Shown: positions 19,601 through 27,957 of the stretch, piece by piece
Numbering within the stretch: position 1 is the stretch's first letter
Layout of the letters: every line of letters starts with the position of its first letter
From: Marinobacter sp. F4218
Lineage (GTDB): Bacteria; Pseudomonadota; Gammaproteobacteria; Pseudomonadales; Oleiphilaceae
Assembly (NCBI RefSeq): GCF_019443085.1
Contig: NZ_JAHZIL010000003.1
Span: forward strand, 1,550,001 to 1,614,000
Direction of reading: 5' to 3'
DNA length: 64,000 nt
Notes under the pieces: generated by a model
Told to the model about the DNA's origin: nothing
What the model saw: only the letters and a program-made list of their open reading frames with translations
Databases searched by the model: none
Translations under genes and position numbers: made by a program

Positions 19601-22600
19601 GCCGATCGCTGCGGTCATTACCCCGCTTGAACGCTTCGTCAAGGAATCCCGGGGCCAGAACAAGCGCGCCGATCGCGAAATACTGTCGTGCATCGAAGAC
19701 GCCTGTAATTTCCTGACCCAGGGGCTGGCCCAGATCCGGAAAAATCCGCAGGCATCGCTGCCGGGTACGGATGAGTTCCTTGAGAAGCTCGACCGGATCT
19801 CCCAGCAGACTCTGCGCGGCCACCGGGAAACCACCGGCGATGAGCAGCCTGCCCCGGAAGCGCCACCACAACTGGTCCAGCTGTTCCTGAATGAAGGTCT
19901 GGATATCGTCCTAGACGCCGACCGCATTCTGGATCAATGGGCCAGCAATCCGGAACAGACCGAGTCCCTCGACAAACTCCGCGATGAACTGGCACAGCTC
20001 AACGAAGGTGCCGCGGACGCTGGTCTGTCCGACGTGTCGTCACTGTCCGGAGCCCTTAAGGACGCCTACCGTTCGGCCGCAGCCAGCGAGAGCGCACCCG
20101 ACCAACACTTCTTCGATACCGTACGTGACGCCCACGAGCAGCTGATCAACATGATGGACCAGGTTGCCGCCGGGCTGGCGACCGAATCCAGTGACGATAT
20201 CCTGAGCCGACTCGAAGCGCTGGGCCAGCACCCGACCGAGGCTGCCGAACCGAACGCATTCGACCAGGAATTTACCGAGGACCTCGAAGCCATCGATCTT
20301 AGCTTTGACATGGACGGGATCGAAACGGGCGAGCCCGAGGCCACAAAGGAAGACGAGACACCAGAGCCGCCAGCATTGCCGGAAACCGATGAATCCGACG
20401 ATGACATGGACCAGGAGCTTGCCGAGATTTTCCTCGAGGAAGCCCGCGACCTGATCGACAGCACCGCCGATGCGCTTCAGAACTGGAGCGAAAACACGCA
20501 CAACCTCGATATTCTGCGTTTGTTGCAGCGGGACCTTCACACCCTGAAAGGGGGGGCACGCCTCGCCGATATTCCGTCGATCGGTGATCTTTCCCACGAA
20601 CTGGAGACGCTGTTTGAAGGCCTCACGGAACAGCGTCTGTCGATCAGCGATGAGCTGTCCGACCTGCTGTTCCGTTCCCACGATCGCCTCGCCGGCATGG
20701 TCGAGGCCCTCGAGGCCCAGGAAACACCGCGTCCGGCACCGGATCTGATCGGTGAGATCCAGGCTTACATGAACGGTGCAACCGGCATCCGCCCGGTCAC
20801 CGATGTCAGCCCAGCCGGGGAACCCGAAGCCCCGGACGAGCCGGAGGAAGACGCCCTGCCCATTCCGGAACTGGACGAGGCGGCTGAACCGGCACCGGCT
20901 GAGGACGAACCACAGGAAGACCACGTCACCGACCTCTCCCATCTCGATCCCGAGCTGGTTGGCATCTTCCTGGAAGAAGCTTATGACCTGATCAACTCTA
21001 CCGGCAGCGCGCTCCACACTTGGAGCGAGGATCCGTCCGACCGGGCGGTGGCCGCGGAACTGCAGCGAGATGTACACACCCTCAAGGGCGGTGCGCGCAT
21101 GGCCGGCGTCGAAGCCATCGGTGACCTGACTCACGTTCTCGAGGATTTGTTCGAGAAGGTGGCGGAAGGTCAGCTGGACGCCAGCGAGGACATGAACAAT
21201 CTGCTGTTCGCGTGCCATGACCGTCTGGCCCAGATGGTTGAACAGGTAGCAACCCAGAAGCCCTGCCCGCCCGCCAGGGACCTGGTGGCGGAGGTTCAGG
21301 CCATCCTGCGCGGCAAGCCCCTGACCGGGAAACCGGTTCAGGATGAGCCGGAACAGGACGTTGCCCGGGCCACGGTTGAAGCCAGCCCCGGTCTGGCCGA
21401 CGCCCTGGCCGGTGCCAGTGATGATGACCTGATCGGCATTTTCCTCGATGAAGGACTCGAGATTTACGCCGCCGTCAGCGAGTGTCTGGCCCAGTGGCGC
21501 GACGAGCCCGACGAGTTGACCGGCGTCACCCAGCTCCAACAGGAGCTCCATACCCTCAAGGGTGGAGCCCGACTGTCTGATGTCGATCCGATCGCCGATC
21601 TGGCCGAAGCCTGGTCGGACGCACTGGACCCATTGATTGCTGGCGCCAGTAACCAGCAGACGCTACTGGCGCTGAGCACCAAGGCCCTGGGCTCATTGAA
21701 GGCGATGCTCGCCAGCCTGGAAGAGGGCAACAAGCCGGAAGGCGACACAGAACTGGTCGATGCCCTGAAAACGGCCCACGACTCGGCCGCAACCGACGCG
21801 CAACCGTCGGAGCCTGCGCCGGCAGCCGATCAGGTAGACCCGGAAGTTCTTGAGATTTTCCTCGAGGAAGCCGGCGAAATTATGGATCAGCTGGAGCAGC
21901 TGCTTGATGACTGGCGCAAGGAGCCGACCAATCACGGCTTCAATCAGGAGGCACAGCGCGCCCTGCACACCCTGAAAGGCGGCGCACGCCTGTCGCAACT
22001 GACGCAGCTGGGAGACAAGGCGCACGCTTTCGAGACCCGGCTGATTGACCTGGGTGGCAACGCCCCGGACAAGACCCAGTGGCAGAGCATCACCGAAGAC
22101 CACGACGCCATCATCGCCATGGTGGCCGACATCCGGAAGCGCTACGAATCCGGTGACGCGATGTCGGAGCCGACCCAGGCCCCGTCACCGCAGCCGGAAG
22201 CACAACCGGAAGCCAGGACTGAAGAGCCGACGGAACCCGCAGCCCCGGCCCCTGTGGCAGAAAAACCGGCTGCGCCTGAACCCAAGCCGGCCAAGCCGCC
22301 CGCCAAGTCAGCTGCCAAGAGCCGGACCAAGGCCAAAGACAACCAGCGCGCGGCCCAGGAAACCATCCGGGTCTCGGCACCGCTGCTGGACGAACTGGTT
22401 AACCTCGCCGGGGAAACCAGTATCACCCGTGGCCGGCTGGAGACCCAGACCAGTGATTTCGGCCATACCCTGGACGAAATGGCTGCAACCATCGAGCGTC
22501 TGCGTGAACAGTTGCGACGGATGGATATCGAAACCGAGGCGCAAATCCTGTTCAGTGCCGAGAAGGAACACGGTCCGGACTACGGGGAAGACTTTGACCC

Positions 22601-24188
22601 GCTGGAAATGGACCGGTACTCCTCGATCCAGCAGCTGTCGCGGGCCTTGACCGAGTCCTCCTCTGACCTTGCAGACCTGCGGGAAACCCTGTCTGACCGG
22701 GTACGGGATACGGAGACGCTGCTTGTTCAGCAATCCCGGATCAACACGGAACTTCAAGAAGGTCTGATGAAGACCCGGATGATTCCGTTTTCCTCCATGG
22801 TCCCCCGCCTGCGTCGGATTGTTCGCCAGATCAGCGGCGAACTCGGCAAGAAAGTGGACTTTGATGTCCGCAACGCCGAAGGCGAGATGGATCGCAACAT
22901 CCTTGAGCGGATGATCGCGCCGCTGGAGCACATGCTCCGGAACGCACTCGACCACGGCATTGAAGCACCGGCGGACCGGAACGCTGCGGGCAAGCCTGAA
23001 ACCGGGGAAGTCGTGCTGTCCCTGACCCGAGAGGGCGGTGACGTGGTTCTGCGGATGATGGACGATGGTAAAGGCATCCCCTCCAACGTCATTCGCGACA
23101 AGGCCATCCGTCAGGGCATGATGCGGGAGAATGAGGATCTGACCGAACGGGAGATCCTGCAGTTCATCCTTCAGCCCGGATTCTCTACCGCCCAACAGGT
23201 GACACAGATTTCCGGACGTGGCGTGGGCATGGACGTGGTCGCCAGCGAGATCAAACAGCTTGGCGGCAGTCTGGACATTGATTCGGCGCTCGGACGCGGC
23301 TCGACCTTCACGGTGCGCCTGCCGTTTACCGTATCCGTAAACAGGGCCCTGATGGTGTCCACCGGCGAGGACTTCTACGCCATCCCGCTCAACACCATCG
23401 AGGGTATTGTCCGGGTCAGCACCTACGAACTCGAAGAGTATTACAAGCCGGATGCGCCGTTGTACGAATACGCCGGCCAGGAATACCGCCTGCAGTACCT
23501 TGGCAGCCTGCTGAACAGCGACCACCAGCCGAAACTCCAGGGTCAGGCTCTGCCCTTGCCAGTCATTCTGGTGCGTGGCGCGGAGCAGCCCATGGCGCTT
23601 CAGGTCGACAACCTGATGGGTAGCCGGGAAATCGTGGTTAAATCCCTCGGCCCGCAATTCGGTTCCGTACGCGGCGTCTCCGGTGCGACCATCCTGGGTG
23701 ACGGTAACGTGGTCGTGATTCTCGACCTGCCGGCGATGATCCGCTCCGACATCCTGTCCGAGCGTCAGCGGCTGGCCAGCCTGGAGAAAGCCCGGGAAGC
23801 AGCCCGGTACGAGGAGCAGATCACCACGGTTATGGTGGTGGACGACTCGGTTACGGTACGGAAGGTTACCTCGCGACTGCTTGAACGCAACGGCATGGAG
23901 GTCATTCTGGCGAAAGACGGCCTGGATGCGGTCGCCCAGCTACAGGACCACAAACCGGACGTAATCCTGCTGGATATCGAGATGCCGCGGATGGATGGTT
24001 TCGAGGTGGCAAGTTTCGTGCGGCACGACGACAACCTGTCGGAAACGCCCATCTGCATGATCACGTCGCGGACCGGTGAGAAACACCGGGAACGGGCCAT
24101 GGCCATCGGTGTGAACGAGTATCTCGGCAAGCCTTTCCAGGAAACCGAGCTTCTTGAAACCATCGAACGGCTAACCGGTAACCGGTGA
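16626..24188 (+). CDS. chpA: ChpA, giant hybrid CheA kinase with multiple Hpt domains and a receiver
   Basis: A 2520-residue hybrid kinase. The frame is open 90 nt further upstream inside pilK, but ATG 16626 is preceded by CCGGAG and gives the expected MGNHHDS start. Hpt-like modules carry His49 (LHQVHG), His483 (LHSIRGG) and canonical HTLKG histidines at 649, 820, 980, 1305, 1484, 1642 and 1781; one module near 1119-1128 has Ala at the histidine position. A Pro/Lys-rich linker (about 1860-1910) leads to the CheA dimerisation and ATPase core (N-box LRNALDHGIE near 2106, G boxes DDGKGI and GRGVGMDVV), a CheW-like domain, and a receiver with Asp2450 in LLDIEMPRMDG. The Hpt pairs 649/820 and 1305/1484 look like recent tandem duplications. 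Confidence 0.96.
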   Translation: MGNHHDSIALDWVRGEIQDTLTQGQHALEAYVENRDDTARLRFCLNYLHQVHGTLQMVELYGAALLTEEMEKLTQAVLNDTIANVDEAVEVLMQAILQLPQYLEHLATSQDDFPMVLLPLLNDLRAARGEALLSDTSLFKPDLSRSQLQVSDKTSQRLQDPKVLGHIRKLRQMYQFALAGIVREENLDAHFDYMQKVILRLTRLCQKTPRGELWKAASAFVETLQAHINPVNAAVKSLLRELDSEIRRLTDEHADILQQPAPEALFKHLLYYVARARDLDTPQVQALRSEYQLDQALPSEDDVDAARTRVSGPGREAIHSVVSALNEELAKLKDQLDLFVRAELRQNGELEELLPGMRQVANTLAVLGLGIPRKVVTEQIELVEKLSKQSDLVDDGTMMDIAGALLYVEASLAGFDSDRQHESSAEGDDSKPVNLGSRELGEASSALLRESRNTLEQVKTAIVNFIASQWDTREIEHVPGLLHSIRGGLGLIPLDRVADMLASAERYITDVLLGGKQVPDWKQLDTLADAVTSIEYYLERLAEGIGENESVLKVAEESLASLGFPVGAEPTWTEAGADIPVMEPPTEEVTPAAVETDKATDDELLDDEILSIFVEEAEEVLETIHDFYPQLRQNHDDREALTEVRRAFHTLKGSGRMVGATSLGELAWSVENLLNRVIDQTIKPNDDLFSLIDEVNTRIPSLIREFRDGHSGGDVSALIERAEAMATTRRSDGDEAPAEPQSDVEAPEEDTASSEASEPAVQEQAQTGSAQDDDLIDDEILEIFIEEAGEVLETIREYLPMLLRQHDDRSALSEVRRAFHTLKGSGRMVGALIVGELAWSVENMLNRVIDGSIFMNDDIANLLDDVTGALPALVEDFEKRRDPSLDTSTLEARANALANGEIPNASSMPSADSDSFAKPDSSESGDTAEVFAEDSGVDPVLLDIFESETETHLQTLNDYLAAAGDKTAISYTDDLSRALHTLKGSAHTAGIAPIAAVITPLERFVKESRGQNKRADREILSCIEDACNFLTQGLAQIRKNPQASLPGTDEFLEKLDRISQQTLRGHRETTGDEQPAPEAPPQLVQLFLNEGLDIVLDADRILDQWASNPEQTESLDKLRDELAQLNEGAADAGLSDVSSLSGALKDAYRSAAASESAPDQHFFDTVRDAHEQLINMMDQVAAGLATESSDDILSRLEALGQHPTEAAEPNAFDQEFTEDLEAIDLSFDMDGIETGEPEATKEDETPEPPALPETDESDDDMDQELAEIFLEEARDLIDSTADALQNWSENTHNLDILRLLQRDLHTLKGGARLADIPSIGDLSHELETLFEGLTEQRLSISDELSDLLFRSHDRLAGMVEALEAQETPRPAPDLIGEIQAYMNGATGIRPVTDVSPAGEPEAPDEPEEDALPIPELDEAAEPAPAEDEPQEDHVTDLSHLDPELVGIFLEEAYDLINSTGSALHTWSEDPSDRAVAAELQRDVHTLKGGARMAGVEAIGDLTHVLEDLFEKVAEGQLDASEDMNNLLFACHDRLAQMVEQVATQKPCPPARDLVAEVQAILRGKPLTGKPVQDEPEQDVARATVEASPGLADALAGASDDDLIGIFLDEGLEIYAAVSECLAQWRDEPDELTGVTQLQQELHTLKGGARLSDVDPIADLAEAWSDALDPLIAGASNQQTLLALSTKALGSLKAMLASLEEGNKPEGDTELVDALKTAHDSAATDAQPSEPAPAADQVDPEVLEIFLEEAGEIMDQLEQLLDDWRKEPTNHGFNQEAQRALHTLKGGARLSQLTQLGDKAHAFETRLIDLGGNAPDKTQWQSITEDHDAIIAMVADIRKRYESGDAMSEPTQAPSPQPEAQPEARTEEPTEPAAPAPVAEKPAAPEPKPAKPPAKSAAKSRTKAKDNQRAAQETIRVSAPLLDELVNLAGETSITRGRLETQTSDFGHTLDEMAATIERLREQLRRMDIETEAQILFSAEKEHGPDYGEDFDPLEMDRYSSIQQLSRALTESSSDLADLRETLSDRVRDTETLLVQQSRINTELQEGLMKTRMIPFSSMVPRLRRIVRQISGELGKKVDFDVRNAEGEMDRNILERMIAPLEHMLRNALDHGIEAPADRNAAGKPETGEVVLSLTREGGDVVLRMMDDGKGIPSNVIRDKAIRQGMMRENEDLTEREILQFILQPGFSTAQQVTQISGRGVGMDVVASEIKQLGGSLDIDSALGRGSTFTVRLPFTVSVNRALMVSTGEDFYAIPLNTIEGIVRVSTYELEEYYKPDAPLYEYAGQEYRLQYLGSLLNSDHQPKLQGQALPLPVILVRGAEQPMALQVDNLMGSREIVVKSLGPQFGSVRGVSGATILGDGNVVVILDLPAMIRSDILSERQRLASLEKAREAARYEEQITTVMVVDDSVTVRKVTSRLLERNGMEVILAKDGLDAVAQLQDHKPDVILLDIEMPRMDGFEVASFVRHDDNLSETPICMITSRTGEKHRERAMAIGVNEYLGKPFQETELLETIERLTGNR

Positions 24189-25240
24189 TGGCCGGCCAAT
24201 GTGGCCGGCCCAGCGTCGGGATTGTCTCGGATGTTGTGCTCCAGCGTCACCGGCTGCAGGCTGCAACGGCAAAGGTCGGTCTCGACGTCTGCTTTTCCGG
24301 GGATCCCGAGCGCCTTCTCGGCTACCCGGACTTTCCGGATGCCGGGCTCTGGCTGGTCACCCTGGCAGATGAAGCCGATCATCCAATGCTGTTCGACCAC
24401 CTGTTTGAAAACACCGAATCTCCGGTTCTGTTCGGCCTTGATCAGGCACCCAAACCGGGGGGAACGGACTATTTCCGCTGGGAACGTCGATTGCTGGGCA
24501 AGCTGGAGCAGCAGCTTGGCAGCCTTGAGGAGCTCGATTCCGAAGCCAGCATCCAGGAACTTGAGGAACAGCGCCCTGCAAGCCCGCCAACCACGACGCT
24601 CCCCCACTGGATTCCACCCGCTACGCCGGGCTCCGTAGCCGAAGAGGTCTGGATTCTCGGTGCCTCGCTCGGGGGGCCGGCGGCCGTCAAGACGTTTCTC
24701 GATCACCTGCCCCCGGGGCTGCCGGTCGGCTTTATCTATGCCCAGCACATTGATGGCAATTTCACCGACGTGCTGACCCGGGTGCTCGGCCGTCACGCCC
24801 ACTACCAGCTCCGACGCGCGGAAGAGGGCCTCCGGGTCAATAACGGCGACGTAGTACTGCTGCCAGTCGAGCACGAATGGAAAGTCAGTGAGACCGGGAC
24901 ACTGACCGAACTCAATACGCCCTGGCCCGGGCCTTACGGCCCTTCCATCGACCAGGTCCTGCTCAACGTCGCCGACCATTACGGCCGGCGCTGCCATGCT
25001 ATCCTGTTCTCCGGCATGGGCAACGATGGCGCAATTGCCGCCCCCATACTGAAGGCCTATGGCAGTCGAATCTGGGTTCAGGAAAGCAGCAGCTGCGGGA
25101 ACAGTTCCATGCCAGACTCCGTCGCGGCAACCGGTTGCTCCACCCTGTGTGGAACCCCGGAAGAACTGGCCCGGGAACTGGTCAAAACCATTGAAAAATC
25201 CTGCTTGCTCAAGAGCCGGCAGAAACGGGACTCCGCCTGA
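24185..25240 (+). CDS. chpB: ChpB, CheB-type protein-glutamate methylesterase
   Basis: About 351 residues, with the CheB catalytic domain in the C-terminal half: the Ser in LGASLGGP (about 160), His in YAQHIDGN (about 187) and Asp in MGNDGAIAAP (about 280) form the expected triad. The N-terminal ~140 residues resemble a degenerate regulatory domain without a usable receiver phosphorylation pocket. It should remove methyl groups from PilJ. The start is either GTG 24185 or ATG 24188, overlapping the chpA stop, so translation is coupled. Confidence 0.93.
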   Translation: MMAGQCGRPSVGIVSDVVLQRHRLQAATAKVGLDVCFSGDPERLLGYPDFPDAGLWLVTLADEADHPMLFDHLFENTESPVLFGLDQAPKPGGTDYFRWERRLLGKLEQQLGSLEELDSEASIQELEEQRPASPPTTTLPHWIPPATPGSVAEEVWILGASLGGPAAVKTFLDHLPPGLPVGFIYAQHIDGNFTDVLTRVLGRHAHYQLRRAEEGLRVNNGDVVLLPVEHEWKVSETGTLTELNTPWPGPYGPSIDQVLLNVADHYGRRCHAILFSGMGNDGAIAAPILKAYGSRIWVQESSSCGNSSMPDSVAATGCSTLCGTPEELARELVKTIEKSCLLKSRQKRDSA

Positions 25241-25251
25241 GGACACATGCA

Positions 25252-25713
25252 ATGAAAGACAAAAGCCAGACTCTCTCCTGCGTTATGATTCCCATGAGCG
25301 AGCGGCAACTGTTGCTGCCGAACGTCACCATTGCCGAAGTGGTGGATTTTGCCAGCTCCGAGGCCGGGGCCAACACCCCCGACTGGCTGGTCGGCTATCT
25401 GGACTGGCGTGGACTGACACTCCCGGTGATTTCCTACGACGCCGCCAACGGCGGCAGCCTCAGTGTGCCCGGTGATAACCGGGGTCGCATCGTGGTGTTG
25501 AACACCATTGGTGAACACCACGAGCAGGTGCCCTTCATGGCACTGGTTACCCAGGGTATTCCGAGCCAGACCCGACTGACCGAAGATCAGATCAGCCAGA
25601 AAGACGGAGAGGCCGGCCCGGCCGATATCATGCAAGTTGAGGTGGACGGCGAAAGCGCCTGGATTCCCAATCTGGAATATCTGGAATCGCTGGCGAACCA
25701 GTCCCACAGCTAA
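25252..25713 (+). CDS. chpC: ChpC, CheW-like protein
   Basis: A 153-residue CheW-domain protein with SCVMIPMSERQLLLPNVTIA at the start and the kinase/receptor loop WLVGYLDWRGLTLPVISYD. In Pseudomonas ChpC links additional receptors to ChpA. It is the last gene of the pil-chp cluster, 11 nt after chpB, and is followed by a hairpin. Confidence 0.92.
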   Translation: MKDKSQTLSCVMIPMSERQLLLPNVTIAEVVDFASSEAGANTPDWLVGYLDWRGLTLPVISYDAANGGSLSVPGDNRGRIVVLNTIGEHHEQVPFMALVTQGIPSQTRLTEDQISQKDGEAGPADIMQVEVDGESAWIPNLEYLESLANQSHS

Positions 25714-25715
25714 AC

Positions 25716-25732
25716 CCACGGCGGGGCCGTGG
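25716..25732 (+). terminator. Hairpin after chpC
   Basis: CCACGGC (25716-25722) and GCCGTGG (25726-25732) form a perfect 7-bp stem with a GGG loop just after the chpC stop. No T-run follows, so it may be a weak or Rho-dependent terminator. Confidence 0.4.
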
Positions 25733-25741
25733 CAGGGATTT

Positions 25742-25768
25742 ATGCAAATGTTATAATGTTGCAAATTT
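25742..25768 (+). promoter_or_regulatory. Candidate Zur operator/promoter upstream of zur
   Basis: The sequence ATGTTATAAT lies in a short AT-rich island between chpC and zur, 26 nt before the zur start. It matches the left half and centre of the known gammaproteobacterial Zur box (ATGTTATA-n-TATAACAT); the right half (GTTGCAAA) is divergent. TATAAT within it could also serve as a -10 element, so repressor binding would block transcription. Zinc-dependent autoregulation is an inference. Confidence 0.45.
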
Positions 25769-25783
25769 CCCAGGATTCCCGCC

Positions 25784-26275
25784 ATGCCTGCCCGCGCTCT
25801 GCCCTATCGCCCGCACAATCACGACGCCTGTGTCACCCAGGCCCTCGCCGACGCCCGGGACATCTGCCAGCAACGCAGTGCGCGCCTGACGCCCACCCGG
25901 GAGCGAGTGCTTGAACTGATCTGGCAATCCCATAAACCTCTGGGTGCCTATGACGTGCTGGCACAGCTCGCCGAGGACGGCCACAATGCTGCACCACCAA
26001 CGGTCTATCGGGCGCTGGATTTCCTGCAACAGAACGGATTGGTTCATCGTATTGCCTCGCTCAACGCCTTCATTGGCTGCGCTCACGCCGGTGAGCACCA
26101 TACTGGCATGTTCCTTATCTGCCGGGCCTGCGGCAATGTGCTTGAGCTGACGGCTCCGTCTGTCTCGGGGGCCGTGCAGGCAGCGGCAGACGCGGAATCC
26201 TTCGAACTGGATGACATCACCCTCGAAATTGCCGGGCTCTGCCCACGGTGCCAGAAGGACTCCGGCCATGAATGA
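25784..26275 (+). CDS. zur: Zur, zinc uptake regulator (Fur family)
   Basis: A 163-residue Fur-family repressor. It has a winged helix with PPTVYRALDFLQQNGLVHRI and two CxxC zinc sites, CRACG in the middle and CPRCQ near the C-terminus. The dimerisation part contains the metal-site segment CAHAGEHHTGMFLICRAC. It is the first gene of zur-znuC-znuB (8-nt overlap with znuC), which makes Zur the right paralogue rather than Fur or PerR. Expected function: repress high-affinity zinc uptake when zinc is sufficient. Confidence 0.93.
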   Translation: MPARALPYRPHNHDACVTQALADARDICQQRSARLTPTRERVLELIWQSHKPLGAYDVLAQLAEDGHNAAPPTVYRALDFLQQNGLVHRIASLNAFIGCAHAGEHHTGMFLICRACGNVLELTAPSVSGAVQAAADAESFELDDITLEIAGLCPRCQKDSGHE

Positions 26276-27059
26276 ACTGTTGGTCACTCTGGACGATCTC
26301 ACCGTGGCGTTTGACGATCGTCCCGTGGTGGATCACGTCAATCTGAAGGTTCATCGGGGCGACATCCTCACTATCATCGGACCGAACGGTGCGGGTAAAA
26401 CCACCCTGATCAAAGCCGTGCTGGGCCTGCAAAAGCCCACCCGTGGCGTTGTCAGCCTGGCCCGCAAGCTGGTGATCGGCTATGTTCCCCAGCACCTGAC
26501 CCTGGAATCAACCCTGCCTCTGAGCGTCAAGCGTTTCATGATGCTTACCGGACGCTCGGAGCCCGACTGTCAGGCGGCCTTGTCGAAAACCGGTGTCGGA
26601 CACCTGTTCAATGCCTCGGTACACCACCTGTCCGGAGGCGAAAAACAGCGACTGCTGCTGGCCCGGGCCCTGGTGAGGAAACCGGACCTGCTGGTGCTCG
26701 ACGAACCCGCCCAGGGAGTCGACATCAATGGCCAGGCCTCGCTGTACGAACTGATCCGCCAGCTCCGGGACGAACTCAACTGCGGGGTGATCATGATCTC
26801 CCACGACCTTCATCTGGTGATGGCAGCAACCGACCAGGTCATATGCCTGAACCAGCATATCTGCTGCAGTGGGCACCCGGCCGACATTTCCCACGATCCG
26901 GCCTTCATCGAGACCTTTGGTACCCAGGTCGCCGAGTCCCTCGCGGTCTACCACCACCGCCATAACCACAGCCACGATCTCCACGGCGATGTGGTCGAAG
27001 ACACCTCAGTCGCTTCACCTTCCGGCCATCAGGAGTGCTCCGGCCATGCCCATCATTGA
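26268..27059 (+). CDS. znuC: ZnuC, zinc ABC transporter ATPase
   Basis: A 263-residue ABC ATPase starting at ATG 26268 inside the end of zur; an upstream in-frame start at 26211 would add 19 residues and is less likely. Walker A GPNGAGKTT at 38-46, signature LSGGEKQR near 123 and Walker B LLVLDEPAQG follow. The C-terminal tail (last ~35 residues) is rich in His (HHRHNHSHDLHG, HAHH), plausibly a zinc-binding sensor. It powers ZnuB. The stop overlaps the znuB start by 14 nt. Confidence 0.93.
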   Translation: MNELLVTLDDLTVAFDDRPVVDHVNLKVHRGDILTIIGPNGAGKTTLIKAVLGLQKPTRGVVSLARKLVIGYVPQHLTLESTLPLSVKRFMMLTGRSEPDCQAALSKTGVGHLFNASVHHLSGGEKQRLLLARALVRKPDLLVLDEPAQGVDINGQASLYELIRQLRDELNCGVIMISHDLHLVMAATDQVICLNQHICCSGHPADISHDPAFIETFGTQVAESLAVYHHRHNHSHDLHGDVVEDTSVASPSGHQECSGHAHH

Positions 27060-27858
27060 TGCTGTTCTCGATGACTTCTTCTGGCGGGCGATGATCGGTG
27101 GCCTGGGAGTGGCGTTGGTAGCCGGCCCGCTGGGCTGTTTTGTGGTCTGGCGGCGGATGGCCTATTTCGGGGACACCCTCGCCCACTCGGCGCTGCTGGG
27201 TATCGCCCTGAGCTTCCTGATCAGTGTGCCATTGCACGTTGGCGTGGTACTGACCTGCGTCGTGCTGGCCGTGGCTCTGGTGCTGTTCTCCCGGACCCGA
27301 GCCCTGGCCACGGACACCCTTCTGGGCATACTCGCCCACAGCGCCCTCGCCATTGGCCTGGTCACACTCAGTTTCATGCCCGATGTACGGGTCGACCTGA
27401 CCGGTCTGCTGTTCGGTGACCTGCTGGCCATGAGCCGTAACGATCTGATCTGGATCTACGGCGGTGCCGCGGTGATCCTGACTCTGCTGGCGACCTTGTG
27501 GAATGGCTTGCTGATGAGCACGATTCACCAGGAGCTGGCGCTGGTGGAAGGCCTGCCGGTAGAACGGCTGCGGCTGGTACTGGTGCTGATGTTTTCACTG
27601 GTGATCGCCGTCGCCATGAAAATTGTCGGGGTTCTGCTGATTACCGCCCTGCTGATCATTCCTGCGGCAACAGCCAGGCGCCTGGCCCACAACCCGGAAC
27701 ATATGGTGGGTCTGGCGATGGTGTTCGGCTTTATTGCGGTGAGCGGCGGCCTGAGCCTGTCATGGTACCTGGACACACCGGCCGGGCCGTCGGCGGTGGT
27801 CACCGCCTTCCTGACCTTTCTGCTGGTCTACGGAGGCGCCGGCAAGGCCCGGGCATGA
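27046..27858 (+). CDS. znuB: ZnuB, zinc ABC transporter permease
   Basis: A 270-residue ABC-3 family permease with about eight hydrophobic segments. The start ATG 27046 gives MPIIDAVLDDFFWRA, the typical ZnuB opening; the frame is open further upstream inside znuC. Characteristic segments include CFVVWRRMAYFGDTLAHSAL and LLITALLIIPAATARRLA. It forms the membrane channel with ZnuC. The binding protein gene znuA is not in this window and must lie elsewhere. Confidence 0.95.
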   Translation: MPIIDAVLDDFFWRAMIGGLGVALVAGPLGCFVVWRRMAYFGDTLAHSALLGIALSFLISVPLHVGVVLTCVVLAVALVLFSRTRALATDTLLGILAHSALAIGLVTLSFMPDVRVDLTGLLFGDLLAMSRNDLIWIYGGAAVILTLLATLWNGLLMSTIHQELALVEGLPVERLRLVLVLMFSLVIAVAMKIVGVLLITALLIIPAATARRLAHNPEHMVGLAMVFGFIAVSGGLSLSWYLDTPAGPSAVVTAFLTFLLVYGGAGKARA

Positions 27859-27957
27859 GGGGCATGAGGATTTCCCTGAAGCGACTGCCTGGTCTAAAGT
27901 GAGGGGACACCACTTAATGAGCATGGCGCTAAACCGTCATCACTCGGGAAGGCCTGC

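Noticed and set aside
20040..21551. 503-residue minus-strand frame inside chpA
   Set aside because: It mirrors the highly biased coding of chpA in the antisense strand and has no start signal or domain; a shadow of the real gene.
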